NCBI RefSeq assembly: GCF_001043055.1
Contig: NZ_JYLF01000008.1
Span: forward strand, 1-64,000
Direction of reading: 5' to 3'
DNA from: Pseudomonas weihenstephanensis
Lineage (GTDB): Bacteria > Pseudomonadota > Gammaproteobacteria > Pseudomonadales > Pseudomonadaceae
DNA length: 64,000 nt
Made by a program: the position numbers and the translations under genes. The notes under the pieces are model-generated. The model did no database searches. It was not told where the DNA came from and was given only the letters and a program-made list of their open reading frames with translations. This document shows, in pieces, positions 7,954 through 16,500 of this stretch (its first letter is position 1; the number at the start of each line of letters is the position of its first letter).

Positions 7954-8804
7954 TGGCTGCCTGCCCTCAGCAATGGATGATCGATCAGCTAAAACTCGAC
8001 CATGCTCTGTGCCTGATTCTGGATTCGGAAGGCGAGCTCGACGTTCGCCAAGCCTTGCTGAAAAACAGTGGCCCTGATCAGCATTGCAGTGTGTACAGCG
8101 AGACTCAGGTCTCCGATTTGGCGGATGCGGGGCCTTTCATATTCCTCGTCGACAATCCTGACGATGAACGCATCCGAGGTCTACTCAAGGTGCCTGAGCG
8201 TAATTGGGGCTGGCTTGCCAGTATTCGTAGAGGTGACCTGTCTACGCTGATCCAACACTGGCGTGAACGGCTGATTATCGGTACGCGGCCCAATCAAGCG
8301 CTGTACCGCTTCCACGACAATCGCGTCCTAACCCGTGCCCTGGGGCATCTCCCTGAAGAAGCTCGCCCTGAGTATTTGGGGCCAACGATCAGTGCGTGTT
8401 ACTGGCAAGGCGTAAGCTGGGAAGTCATCCACAATCCTGCTCCCGGAGAGTACCCGCTTCCTGCTGATCCGATGTGGCTGAACATCCCAGCACCGGCCAG
8501 TCAGTCGATGGAGATGCTTCAGTCCAATATCTACCGGTATCTGTGGGCAGAACACAGCGGCGACCTGATGCGACTCAGCCAGCGTCAAGACCCAAGCCTT
8601 TGGCTTGCAGAACAACTCACCCAGGCTCAGCAATGGGGATGGTCTGTCCCTGAGCAATTGCATTTCTTGATTATCAACAAACTCAATGAAACTGAACCTC
8701 CCATCATAAAAAACTGGTTGCCTCATGCCGGCGAAGCGCCACAGGTTCACTTCGAGCGCCTTTTTAATGAATTGAAATTCTGGTCAGGAGAGCCATCAGC
8801 ATGA
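7950..8804 (+). CDS. DUF4123 T6SS effector chaperone/adaptor (Tap/TEC family)
   Basis: This 284-residue protein starts at an ATGATG overlapping the vgrG stop. It has no signal peptide or membrane helix. The order DNPDD, then FYDN-like YRFHDNRVLTRAL and a GLL/WL-rich core fits DUF4123 proteins, which load a specific effector onto the cognate VgrG. The position between vgrG and a lipase effector supports this. The 3' end overlaps the following lipoprotein gene by ATGA, so vgrG, chaperone and lipoprotein appear translationally coupled. The role is inferred from the family and from context; no catalytic motif is expected. Confidence 0.85.
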   Translation: MMAACPQQWMIDQLKLDHALCLILDSEGELDVRQALLKNSGPDQHCSVYSETQVSDLADAGPFIFLVDNPDDERIRGLLKVPERNWGWLASIRRGDLSTLIQHWRERLIIGTRPNQALYRFHDNRVLTRALGHLPEEARPEYLGPTISACYWQGVSWEVIHNPAPGEYPLPADPMWLNIPAPASQSMEMLQSNIYRYLWAEHSGDLMRLSQRQDPSLWLAEQLTQAQQWGWSVPEQLHFLIINKLNETEPPIIKNWLPHAGEAPQVHFERLFNELKFWSGEPSA

Positions 8805-9565
8805 TGCACGTACGACACTTTACTCCTCATTGCCTTCGGGTCTTATTTGTGAGCGCAATGGCCTTGGTTGTTTCGGGCTGCTCAATGGCGCAGACAGAAA
8901 GCTTTACCTTCCAGGCTGACATGCCAGAGAACTTCACCGTTAGGCCGATGGCGTATTACGACTCAGCCTCAGGCGAGGCGTGTTCCGGGCATAACCTTAT
9001 CCAAAGCGAGCAGCCTAAGGGAGTGCGTCCGGTTGAGTTCAAGCTGCCACTGACGGACACAGCGAAGGGTTGTTCAATGGTTTTGACAAAAGTGGTGCTG
9101 CATATCAAAGGACAGTGGGGCAAGCGCGAGCTGGACATGAGTCTACAGACTGCTGGTTTATCGATTCATGATGAACCATCAGAATCGGTTCGCCCGTTCC
9201 CTGAGTCTGGACCTCTAGTCTTTCAGGGCCAGTGCCAGTGGTTGTTTCGTACGGTGGGATCGAAACGGTTTATCAGGAAAATCCTACAGTGCCGGGCGCT
9301 CGACGCGAATGGCGTTGTGCAGAAAAGCTTGGCGGGCGGAGCGTTGCAGCGCGATCAGTTAGCGGGCAAGACTGTGAAATTGGTCCTTACAGAGGCGAAA
9401 GAGGAAAAGCCTTACTTTGGTCGTTCATGGCTAGAAACTCCTAATGGGTGGAAGCCCTGTGTCGAAACGAAGGACACGTTCCGGTGCCAAACTCCGCCGA
9501 GTTTCACAGACTTCAAAATGCCTGATGGACGTGACTGTACCGTCTACCCCAATTGCACCGAATAA
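8801..9565 (+). CDS. Lipoprotein, probable immunity protein for the adjacent lipase effector
   Basis: This 254-residue protein has an N-terminal hydrophobic segment and a lipobox VVSGC with the lipidated Cys at about residue 27 and Ser at +2, predicting an outer-membrane lipoprotein facing the periplasm. The mature domain has several cysteines (a disulphide-stabilised fold is likely) and no recognised catalytic motif. Periplasmic lipoproteins next to T6SS phospholipases commonly act as Tli immunity proteins, which fits a membrane-attacking lipase delivered to the periplasm. Here the gene precedes its putative effector, which is less common than effector-first order. Function is inferred from context. 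Confidence 0.65.
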   Translation: MMHVRHFTPHCLRVLFVSAMALVVSGCSMAQTESFTFQADMPENFTVRPMAYYDSASGEACSGHNLIQSEQPKGVRPVEFKLPLTDTAKGCSMVLTKVVLHIKGQWGKRELDMSLQTAGLSIHDEPSESVRPFPESGPLVFQGQCQWLFRTVGSKRFIRKILQCRALDANGVVQKSLAGGALQRDQLAGKTVKLVLTEAKEEKPYFGRSWLETPNGWKPCVETKDTFRCQTPPSFTDFKMPDGRDCTVYPNCTE

Positions 9566-9577
9566 GGACATCAAAGG

Positions 9578-11785
9578 ATGAGTTCGTATAAACCCATGGA
9601 AGATGGGGATAAGTCGGCTTTTAGCGACAAGATGTTTACCTGCCCAAACAAAGGGCACTGGGTTAGTTTTCAGTTGGTAGACGAGTTCGGTGATGGCAAA
9701 CCGTATGCTGGTCTTGCCTATATCCTTCAGGACAGCGCGAAGCAACAGTACACGGGGGTGCTGGACGCCAAAGGGTTTGCCAAGATTGAAGACTGCTATC
9801 GTGGGCCTGTCGTATTAATGTTCGATAGTGAGTATCAAGGTGGCTTTGATATTTGGTATGAAAAGATCGTGGATAGGGACTCTTACCCACTGCCGATTAC
9901 CGAACTCCAGGTCCGCGCCGAACAAACCCGTTTCTTCCACAAAGACGGATTTCCTGTCGATCACAACCCCGCGTACAAAGCCGGAGATAAATTCATCCAG
10001 GTCGAGGTGAGGGATCTGGTCAAACGTAGTGCGCATTTACCCCCGCGCGTTGACCGTAAATATCCGCCAGATGACATCTTGGTAAGAGCGCTCGATGAGC
10101 TGAGTTTTGGTCCAGAGCCGGTATCTCAAGTAGGTGTTGGGCTACTGTCGAACCGGCACACGCTGCTACAAGTGCGACCACTGCGTGCGTTTAGACCCAT
10201 GCTGTCAACCGATAATGCTTTCAGTGCGTTGAACCTGTACCAGCTCGCGATTATGTCGAATTTGAGCTATTCCAATTTCGGTCAAAACCCCGTTAAAAAT
10301 CCTGTGGACTTCGTGAGTTTTCCGCTGGATCCAAGCGTCGGTAACTTTTTTGGTGACGCGCTTTCGAACTATCGAGAAAGTTGGAAGGTAGACAGTTCGC
10401 AGTCGTCGGTTCACCGTTACTATCCATTGTACGAAGAAGTGCCTTACTCAAAGCGCTTTGAAATTTTGCCGTTCGACCCAACGGTGTATGAGCAGAATAA
10501 GCCTAGCGACACTCAGGAGCATCCTACCAATCTGCATTTTTTTGACGACATCAATGAGTGTTGGGTTAGCGAAAAGAGCACGCAGGCGTTCATCACTCAC
10601 CATGATGAAGTCATACTGATTGCTATCCGTGGAACACTGGAATTGTCAGATTGGTGGCGGGACGCGGATGCGGCACAAGTGCCCTTCAAAGAAGGTAAAG
10701 GAAAGGTCCACAATGGCTTTTACGATGCCTATCAGGCGTTGAAGGAGTTTGTTAAGGACTATTTGGATCGGTTTCACATCGGGCAAAAAATCATTATCAG
10801 CGGTCATAGTCTGGGGGGCGCGATTGCATTGCTGCTGGCTGAAGCTCTTCGCAACTCTACTGATAACGATTACGACATTCTCCTCTACACCTATGGATCG
10901 CCACGCGTGGGGGATGCCACGTTCGTCGCCGCTGCCAAGCCGCTGACGCACCACCGGATGGTGAACAACAACGACATGATTCCCGGTGTCCCTGCGCCTT
11001 GGATGAACGCACGACGAACTATTTGGATTCCTGGGCTTGCGACACTTTTTATTACCAACCCTGTTTTAGGCATCTTGATCTTCCTCGCAGGCATGGTTCG
11101 TGTTGGTGGTGATCCTTATCAGCACCACGGCACGTTGCATCACTTCATGCCCGTGGATTTTACCGGGAAGGAAAAGTCGGCGATTCTCTGGGATCCGGGA
11201 TGTGTCTCCATAGAAGAGGCCGCTTGCACTCGGGCTCTGGCCAAAGATGGCGATCTCCCATTTCGTGGAGGTTTTATCGATCAAGCCATGAATCTAGGTG
11301 ATCACAGTATACCGGGGTCCTATATCCCGTTCTCTTGGGCGACCTTTCGACGTTGGCAGCAAACTCAAGAAACTGGCGGGACGGTGGTCACTAAGGGTGA
11401 ATACGATCTGGTGGCGGCAGCATTGGAGACGATGAACAGCAAGGTGAAGGATCAAAGCAAGCAAACAAGAGACACTCTGCGTTATGCCAACAATGACCCA
11501 GAGTACCTACAAACAGTAACTGACTTGAACAACGAGTCGCGAAATCTTCTCGACTCGCTGCAACGACTTAAAATACAAAAAGGGCGCCATCTTACACTTG
11601 TCGATGTCTACGGCAGTGTTGCGCAATCTCCCAACTTGGAAGCCGCTCTCGATCGCTGGAAGGGACAGCGGGAGAACATGCGGAACGTGCAGATTGCAAT
11701 GATTCCTCAGCAGGACGATGGCGATTTGATGTTCGCCTCTCGTATAGGTGCGCCTCATACGCTGGACATCGATTCTATTGTTTAG
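9578..11785 (+). CDS. T6SS lipase effector candidate (class 3 lipase, Tle-type)
   Basis: This 735-residue protein has an alpha/beta-hydrolase lipase class 3 core. The nucleophile elbow GHSLGG sits at residues 409-414 (Ser411). Upstream lies an oxyanion-type IAIRGT segment, and downstream YGSPRVGD and NNNDMIPGVP (Asp candidates) and GTLHHF (His candidate). About 300 residues before the core and about 200 after it are of unknown fold. A hydrophobic stretch at about residues 488-508 could insert into membrane. Position downstream of vgrG, a DUF4123 chaperone and a lipoprotein supports an antibacterial phospholipase effector. The Tle subfamily is left open. The gap from the lipoprotein gene is 12 bases. 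Confidence 0.85.
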   Translation: MSSYKPMEDGDKSAFSDKMFTCPNKGHWVSFQLVDEFGDGKPYAGLAYILQDSAKQQYTGVLDAKGFAKIEDCYRGPVVLMFDSEYQGGFDIWYEKIVDRDSYPLPITELQVRAEQTRFFHKDGFPVDHNPAYKAGDKFIQVEVRDLVKRSAHLPPRVDRKYPPDDILVRALDELSFGPEPVSQVGVGLLSNRHTLLQVRPLRAFRPMLSTDNAFSALNLYQLAIMSNLSYSNFGQNPVKNPVDFVSFPLDPSVGNFFGDALSNYRESWKVDSSQSSVHRYYPLYEEVPYSKRFEILPFDPTVYEQNKPSDTQEHPTNLHFFDDINECWVSEKSTQAFITHHDEVILIAIRGTLELSDWWRDADAAQVPFKEGKGKVHNGFYDAYQALKEFVKDYLDRFHIGQKIIISGHSLGGAIALLLAEALRNSTDNDYDILLYTYGSPRVGDATFVAAAKPLTHHRMVNNNDMIPGVPAPWMNARRTIWIPGLATLFITNPVLGILIFLAGMVRVGGDPYQHHGTLHHFMPVDFTGKEKSAILWDPGCVSIEEAACTRALAKDGDLPFRGGFIDQAMNLGDHSIPGSYIPFSWATFRRWQQTQETGGTVVTKGEYDLVAAALETMNSKVKDQSKQTRDTLRYANNDPEYLQTVTDLNNESRNLLDSLQRLKIQKGRHLTLVDVYGSVAQSPNLEAALDRWKGQRENMRNVQIAMIPQQDDGDLMFASRIGAPHTLDIDSIV

Positions 11786-11976
11786 TGGGAGTGTCTACCG
11801 GTTTGTGCGTGGAATACGCACAAGCCAGTGGCGCCTTTGCTATGGCTAACACGTGGGTCGTACCTGGAAAACTTCCCTCGAGTCCATCCCCGTACACTAG
11901 GAGTTACCTTATTGCGATGCGTGTTTTCCGGTCAGACCGAGTCTCGAGCTTGACCGGTTAACTCACCAGATTTCTC

Positions 11977-12543
11977 ATGAAAAACTCAAGTTCAATGGTC
12001 GAGATTCGTGCTCCACCCGACTACCACAGATGCCTACCCGCCGAGCTCCACAGCCAAGCGGATGCCTTTATCCGCTATCTGCACGAGCTACCCAATAAAT
12101 CACCGGTCGAGTGCCCAGTGTGCGGTCATCCACGCTTTAGACTGGAAGCCAGCCAAAATCTGCGTCTGTCGTTTTACCGCTGCGCAGCTTGTAATAAAGG
12201 CTTTAACTGTCTGTCTAAAACCCCGTTTTCGGGGTACGGGCTTATGTACCGGTGGTCGAACTATGGTCAGTACCTGTTAGCGGGTTGGCCTACGTCCGCT
12301 ATTGCCAAATCCATGGGTATTTCGCCCAGTGCCACGTGGAGCTGGATTAAACCCTGCCGTGCCGTGATTGCCAAAGAGTTTCCAGCCCTATATCACTGGT
12401 GGTCAGCACGGCAAGATCGAACTAACCTGAAGGCGCCCACGTATATTGCCGTCCAAGTCCAGGCGTTCCTAAATGGGTGTCCGGTTTCATTAGAACACTA
12501 CAGAACCATGCGCAAAGCTAAAAGCTCGGATGAAGTACGCTGA
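11977..12543 (+). pseudogene. DUF746-like zinc-ribbon protein, 3' end replaced by an IS terminal repeat
   Basis: The N-terminal about 165 residues show a zinc ribbon (CPVCG about 25 residues before CAACNKGFNCL) and a helix-turn-helix-like SAIAKSMGISPSATWSWI. This is the layout of DUF746 proteins, which resemble transposase DNA-binding modules. From base 12475 the coding frame runs into the same terminal repeat found at 5722-5749, so the last about 23 residues are read from repeat and flanking DNA. The native C-terminus is therefore lost. The gene lies about 190 bases after the lipase effector gene. Confidence 0.6.
12475..12502 (+). repeat. Solo IS3-type terminal repeat
   Basis: GGGTGTCCGGTTTCATTAGA followed by ACACTACA, nearly identical and in the same orientation to the copy at 5722-5749 (one substitution). 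The element interior would lie to the left, but that DNA is the DUF746-like gene, so only the end is left. Together with the copies at 5722-5774 it brackets the T6SS cassette. Confidence 0.7.
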
Positions 12544-12638
12544 ATTTTCTATTGGTTTTCAAAGTGTTGCTGTGCAATTTTAAGTAAATATTAGATCGAT
12601 TATAGTTAGAGAAATTTATCGTTTGATTGGTGTGGATA

Positions 12639-12734
12639 ATGTTCGGATTACAGCTGCCCGAGCTATTGGGCGTACTCGGGGTTATCTGGCTTGGCGTAGT
12701 GGTTGGACTGATTGCGTGCTTGCGTAAAAAGTGA
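12639..12734 (+). CDS. Possible 31-residue single-helix membrane peptide
   Basis: An ATG frame of 31 codons encodes a short polar start, then a hydrophobic helix (LLGVLGVIWLGVVVGLIACL) and a basic end RKK, the layout of a type-I-toxin-like or regulatory small membrane protein. The ribosome-binding site is weak (GTGGAT close to the ATG). An imperfect GC hairpin follows. Expression is unproven, and a chance frame is quite possible. Confidence 0.28.
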   Translation: MFGLQLPELLGVLGVIWLGVVVGLIACLRKK

Positions 12735-12815
12735 AAAGCAAAGCCCCAGAAGTTCGCGGCTCCGGGGCATCTATTCCCATATCCTCCACTCAATTTCAGT
12801 GAGCGTGGCGCGCTA

Positions 12816-12974
12816 TCAGAATCTTTCACGGCGAACTGATCGCGCTAACTTTTTGATAAAACTCTTCGGGCGGCTAGTCTTGTCTCTGTTGCAGCTACGC
12901 ATGATTAGATACGCTCTAACCCCGAGTGCTACAAGACAAAAAACCATGCCGGTGTTGAATTGAAATGTAGTCAT
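12816..12974 (-). CDS. Possible 52-residue small membrane protein
   Basis: A minus-strand frame starting with MTTFQFNTGMVF has one hydrophobic segment (about residues 8-25) followed by a strongly basic tail rich in Arg and Lys. A GGTGGA motif lies a few bases upstream of the ATG. There is no recognised family and no operon partner. It may be a chance frame in a gene-poor region. Confidence 0.25.
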   Translation of the reverse strand: MTTFQFNTGMVFCLVALGVRAYLIMRSCNRDKTSRPKSFIKKLARSVRRERF

Positions 12975-13181
12975 GATATCCACCCACAAAACCCAACAGT
13001 AAATACTCTCAACGCGACAAACCTTACGCAAGGCGGAGTTGTTACAAATTGACTCAGCGAACGCGGCAGGTGAGCGGAAACTGATTTTTTAGGATTGTGT
13101 TCGTTCGGCAGGACGCCGGGGGAGGGTGGGAAATCTCGTACCAGTTTTTGTACCAATCAATGTTCCCTTGAGGGACTCTAT

Positions 13182-13207
13182 GGGGCTTCAGAGCACGCTG
13201 AAGCCCC
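13182..13207. repeat. Perfect 10-bp inverted repeat
   Basis: GGGGCTTCAG at 13182-13191 pairs perfectly with CTGAAGCCCC at 13198-13207 across a 6-nt loop. No T-run follows on either strand, so a simple terminator is doubtful. It may be the base of an RNA structure or a protein-binding palindrome upstream of the NEL gene. Confidence 0.6.
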
Positions 13208-13525
13208 TTGTCTAGCGCCTTTGGAATACGCCAGCTAATCCACACATAAAGCTTGAACCCTTTTGAAGCCGGGCCTGTTGCGTTATGGCCCTGTTTTTGG
13301 ATCGGATAAAAAGCTCTGACCTGTCTCCCGATCCCTTCGGCGCTAACACATCGTCAGAGTGCGCCGCCGTAAGTCGTCTGTTTTTTACGAGTCCCTGGTT
13401 TGCGTGAACGTTCAAAAAAATTCGCAGGCGCTCACTTGAGTCTACTCATAAGTATGTACGGCATCTTCCCCGCACGGCGCAGGTAGCGTGATGGCCTGTT
13501 TGCTCTGACTTGAAGAAGATCGCTT

Positions 13526-16500
13526 ATGACCCGCTCACTGAACAAATTACCCTTAGACGCCCGAGAAGCCACTTTCAGTGACTTTGAGCCCTTGGAGATG
13601 GTGCAAAGTCACCTGCCCAAGTGGCTGGTGGACGCCGATCCCGGCATTCTCACGGCCTTGAATGAATCGATGGCGCAAAGCCGCTCCTACCATGGCTTGA
13701 TCGGCAAAAAGTTCGGTGAGCTACAGAGTGTGGAGGTGTATTGCGGGGCGCTGCTGGCGGCTGAGGCGTGGCGTGAATTCGGGCCTTTGCTGGATGTTCG
13801 CCGCGATTATCTGGCAGTCGTCCACGTTCATCTGGTTGTGGACGACACGCTTGCTTTTTCGTTGCGTCATTACACGGTGCGCGATGAGCCAAAAACATTG
13901 TTGTGGGCAGCACTGCAAAACTTTTCTGAGGCTGAAGCACTGCCGGGTGGCTTCAATCCGCAAAGTCATATTCGTCACGGCGGGCATGTAGAGCAGGTCA
14001 GTGCGGTTAAACCCCAGCAGTTTGCCGCCCTGTGCCGCAAGCTGGACCTTGGGCAAAAATATCAAACCTATCTTCAGCAGTTTTTGGGGGTCCCCGCTTC
14101 AGGCACTGCCCAACCCAGCGCCGCGCAGCAAGCGACGCTCACTCACCTGCAACGGCTCAAAGCCTATGACATGCAGGTGGATGCGCATATTGGGCTGCTA
14201 AAAAAAAATATAGGACAAACCGCTTATCAGGCCGTGTTGGCCGAGTTGTCGGGTGCTACAGGGGCTGAATCCGTGACAGCGGGGGTGCTGGATGGAAAGC
14301 CCGTATTGCTCAGTTCAATGTCCATTCTGGATACCGTGATTGACGGGGTGGTGCTGTTCACGTCTGACGCGCCTCTGCTGCATCCCGATAACCGGCTGAT
14401 TGTCTATATCCCGAACGATCCGGTGGCGCCGTTTTTTGAGTTCAGTTCATTACAGGCGTTTACCAATACCTTAAGGCTGCGACTGCAAGAGCCGGCTTAT
14501 GCCCATTTCTTTTCGCGTTTTGTCAGCCTGCGCGCGCGTGCAGATTTCATGCAAAAAGTGGATGAGAAACGCGATCGTTTAAGCCTCACAACAGCCGCTC
14601 TCAACATGAGGGCGGATCACTACTTGTGCCAAGTGCAGCTTAAAAACATGTTTGCCGATGCCCGGATGCTGGCAGTGCCGACGGGCGTGCTGGACGAACA
14701 GGCGCGTGAAGCGCGTTGGCAGTTCTACAAAAATGCGGGCTTGTTATTGATCAATGTGGCGGCCCTGTTTGTACCCGTATTGGGCGACTTGATGCTGGCT
14801 GTAGCGATTGGCGACATGCTCAAGGAGGTTTATGAGGGTGTTGAGGACTGGTCTCAGGGCGATGTCGATCACGCTCGTGAACACTTGCTCAACGTTGCCA
14901 AGGAGGTCGCAATCGATGCAGGCATTGTAGGCGGGGCCACCGTACTCAAGAGCGTTGCCAGTCGCTTGAGTGCTGCGACCAAGGCGCACTTCGAAGGCTT
15001 GCAGCCCATCAAACGCGATGATGGAGCGGTTCGCCTTTGGGACACAAACATGCAGCACTACGTGAATGAGCAGGCAGCTTTGCACCATCACACGGCTGAT
15101 GAGCAGGGTTTTTTCACTGTCGCTGGCAAGCAGTATGTTGGTGTGGATGGCAAGCACTATCCGGTTGAATTTGATGAGGCCCTTGGGCAGTGGCGCATCA
15201 CTCACGGTCGCAGACCCGAGGCCTTTAAGCCTGCGTTACTGCATAACGGCAAGGGCGCTTGGCAGCACGCCCATGAGCAACCGTTAGTGTGGCAAAGCAG
15301 TGAGGTTTTAGTCGGCCGGTTGAGCGATGCGAGGGCTGGCCTGGATGAGCGCGCACTGGAGCAAGTCAGGCAGTTGACCCATACGCCCGAAGCCGTGATG
15401 CGCCGTGTACACCTTGATAATCTGGCCGCACCACCTTTATTGGCGGTAACCCTTAAACGTTTTGAGATAGACCGCCGCCTCGATGCGTTTATCGAACAGA
15501 TGAACACTGCTGACTATAACGCTCATCGCTGGGCCGATTGGCAGTTGCATCAGTTGCCTTATTTGCCAGAGTGGCCTTCAGGTAAGGGCCTGATGGTGGT
15601 TGATGGGTCAGGCAAGACCCTTGCACAGTATGGCAATGCGCAGTGGGCAACGACTTCGCATATCAACCTGACGGACACGATCCTGAAGCAAGGGAAATTG
15701 TTGGATGCTGTCCTGGCTGCGTTGTCGAGTGCTGAGAGCAAGACACTGTTAAGTCATGGTTTGAAGGGGGATCTCAAACCCGCCCAAGCGTTGGCTCAAT
15801 CCTTGGGCAATTTTGTCAGGGATAATCGCCCAGCAGTGTTTGACCGGTTGTATGCCTTATTCAACGTGTCGTCTGTACCCGAGGCGAGCGTTATAGAAGC
15901 CATGTTTCCAGGGCTACCGCGCCCTTTGGCCCAGGCGCTGTATGAATCGGCCAACCTCGATCAGCGAGCAGTTTTACGCACCTCTAAAGTCCCGCTTCAG
16001 TTGGCAGAGGCCGCACGGGTGTATCTGCGCGAGGCCAGGTTGAATCGAGCCATTGAAGGGTTTTATTTGCGCAGTAGTAGCAATGCGGACACTGAAAAGT
16101 TGGCGCTGCATTTACTGACACGCTCACCCCGCTGGCCTACAGGCATGGTGCTGGAGGTTCGAGAGGGGGCCTTGCAAGGGCCTGTGATTCGTCGCATCGG
16201 CAGTTCTCAGGCCATGACATCGCGTGTGCTGGTTAAAACAGGCGCAGGCTATCAACGCTATCAGTTGCGTGGATCTGTTCAGGTGCTTGAACCGGGTATA
16301 TCCGCGTCCTTGACTGAGGCTGTCTTTCAATCATTGACGGCGCTTGAACGTGAGGCGATGGGGCTGGGTCTCTCACCGGAGACCGCTCATATCAATGAGG
16401 CGCTGGCTGCCCGGGCGGCTCAAAGCCGTGATGAAGTTGCTCAAGCGCTTGGCATGCAGCCGGTTAAGCCCGGCTTTAAACCGCCCACCATCATGGCGGA

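Larger units (their letters stand above)
12544..13525. other. Long region without a clear gene
   Basis: About 980 bases with no convincing gene. It holds a possible 31-codon membrane peptide (12639-12734) followed by an imperfect GCCCC/GGGGC hairpin (12743-12768). On the minus strand a possible 52-residue membrane protein lies within about 12816-12974. There is also the second copy of an 18-bp repeat (13101-13118) with a GTACC pair beyond it, and a perfect 10-bp inverted repeat (13182-13207). The stretch 13210-13525 is presumably the promoter and leader of the NEL gene; no clear sigma-70 boxes were identified. Confidence 0.5.
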
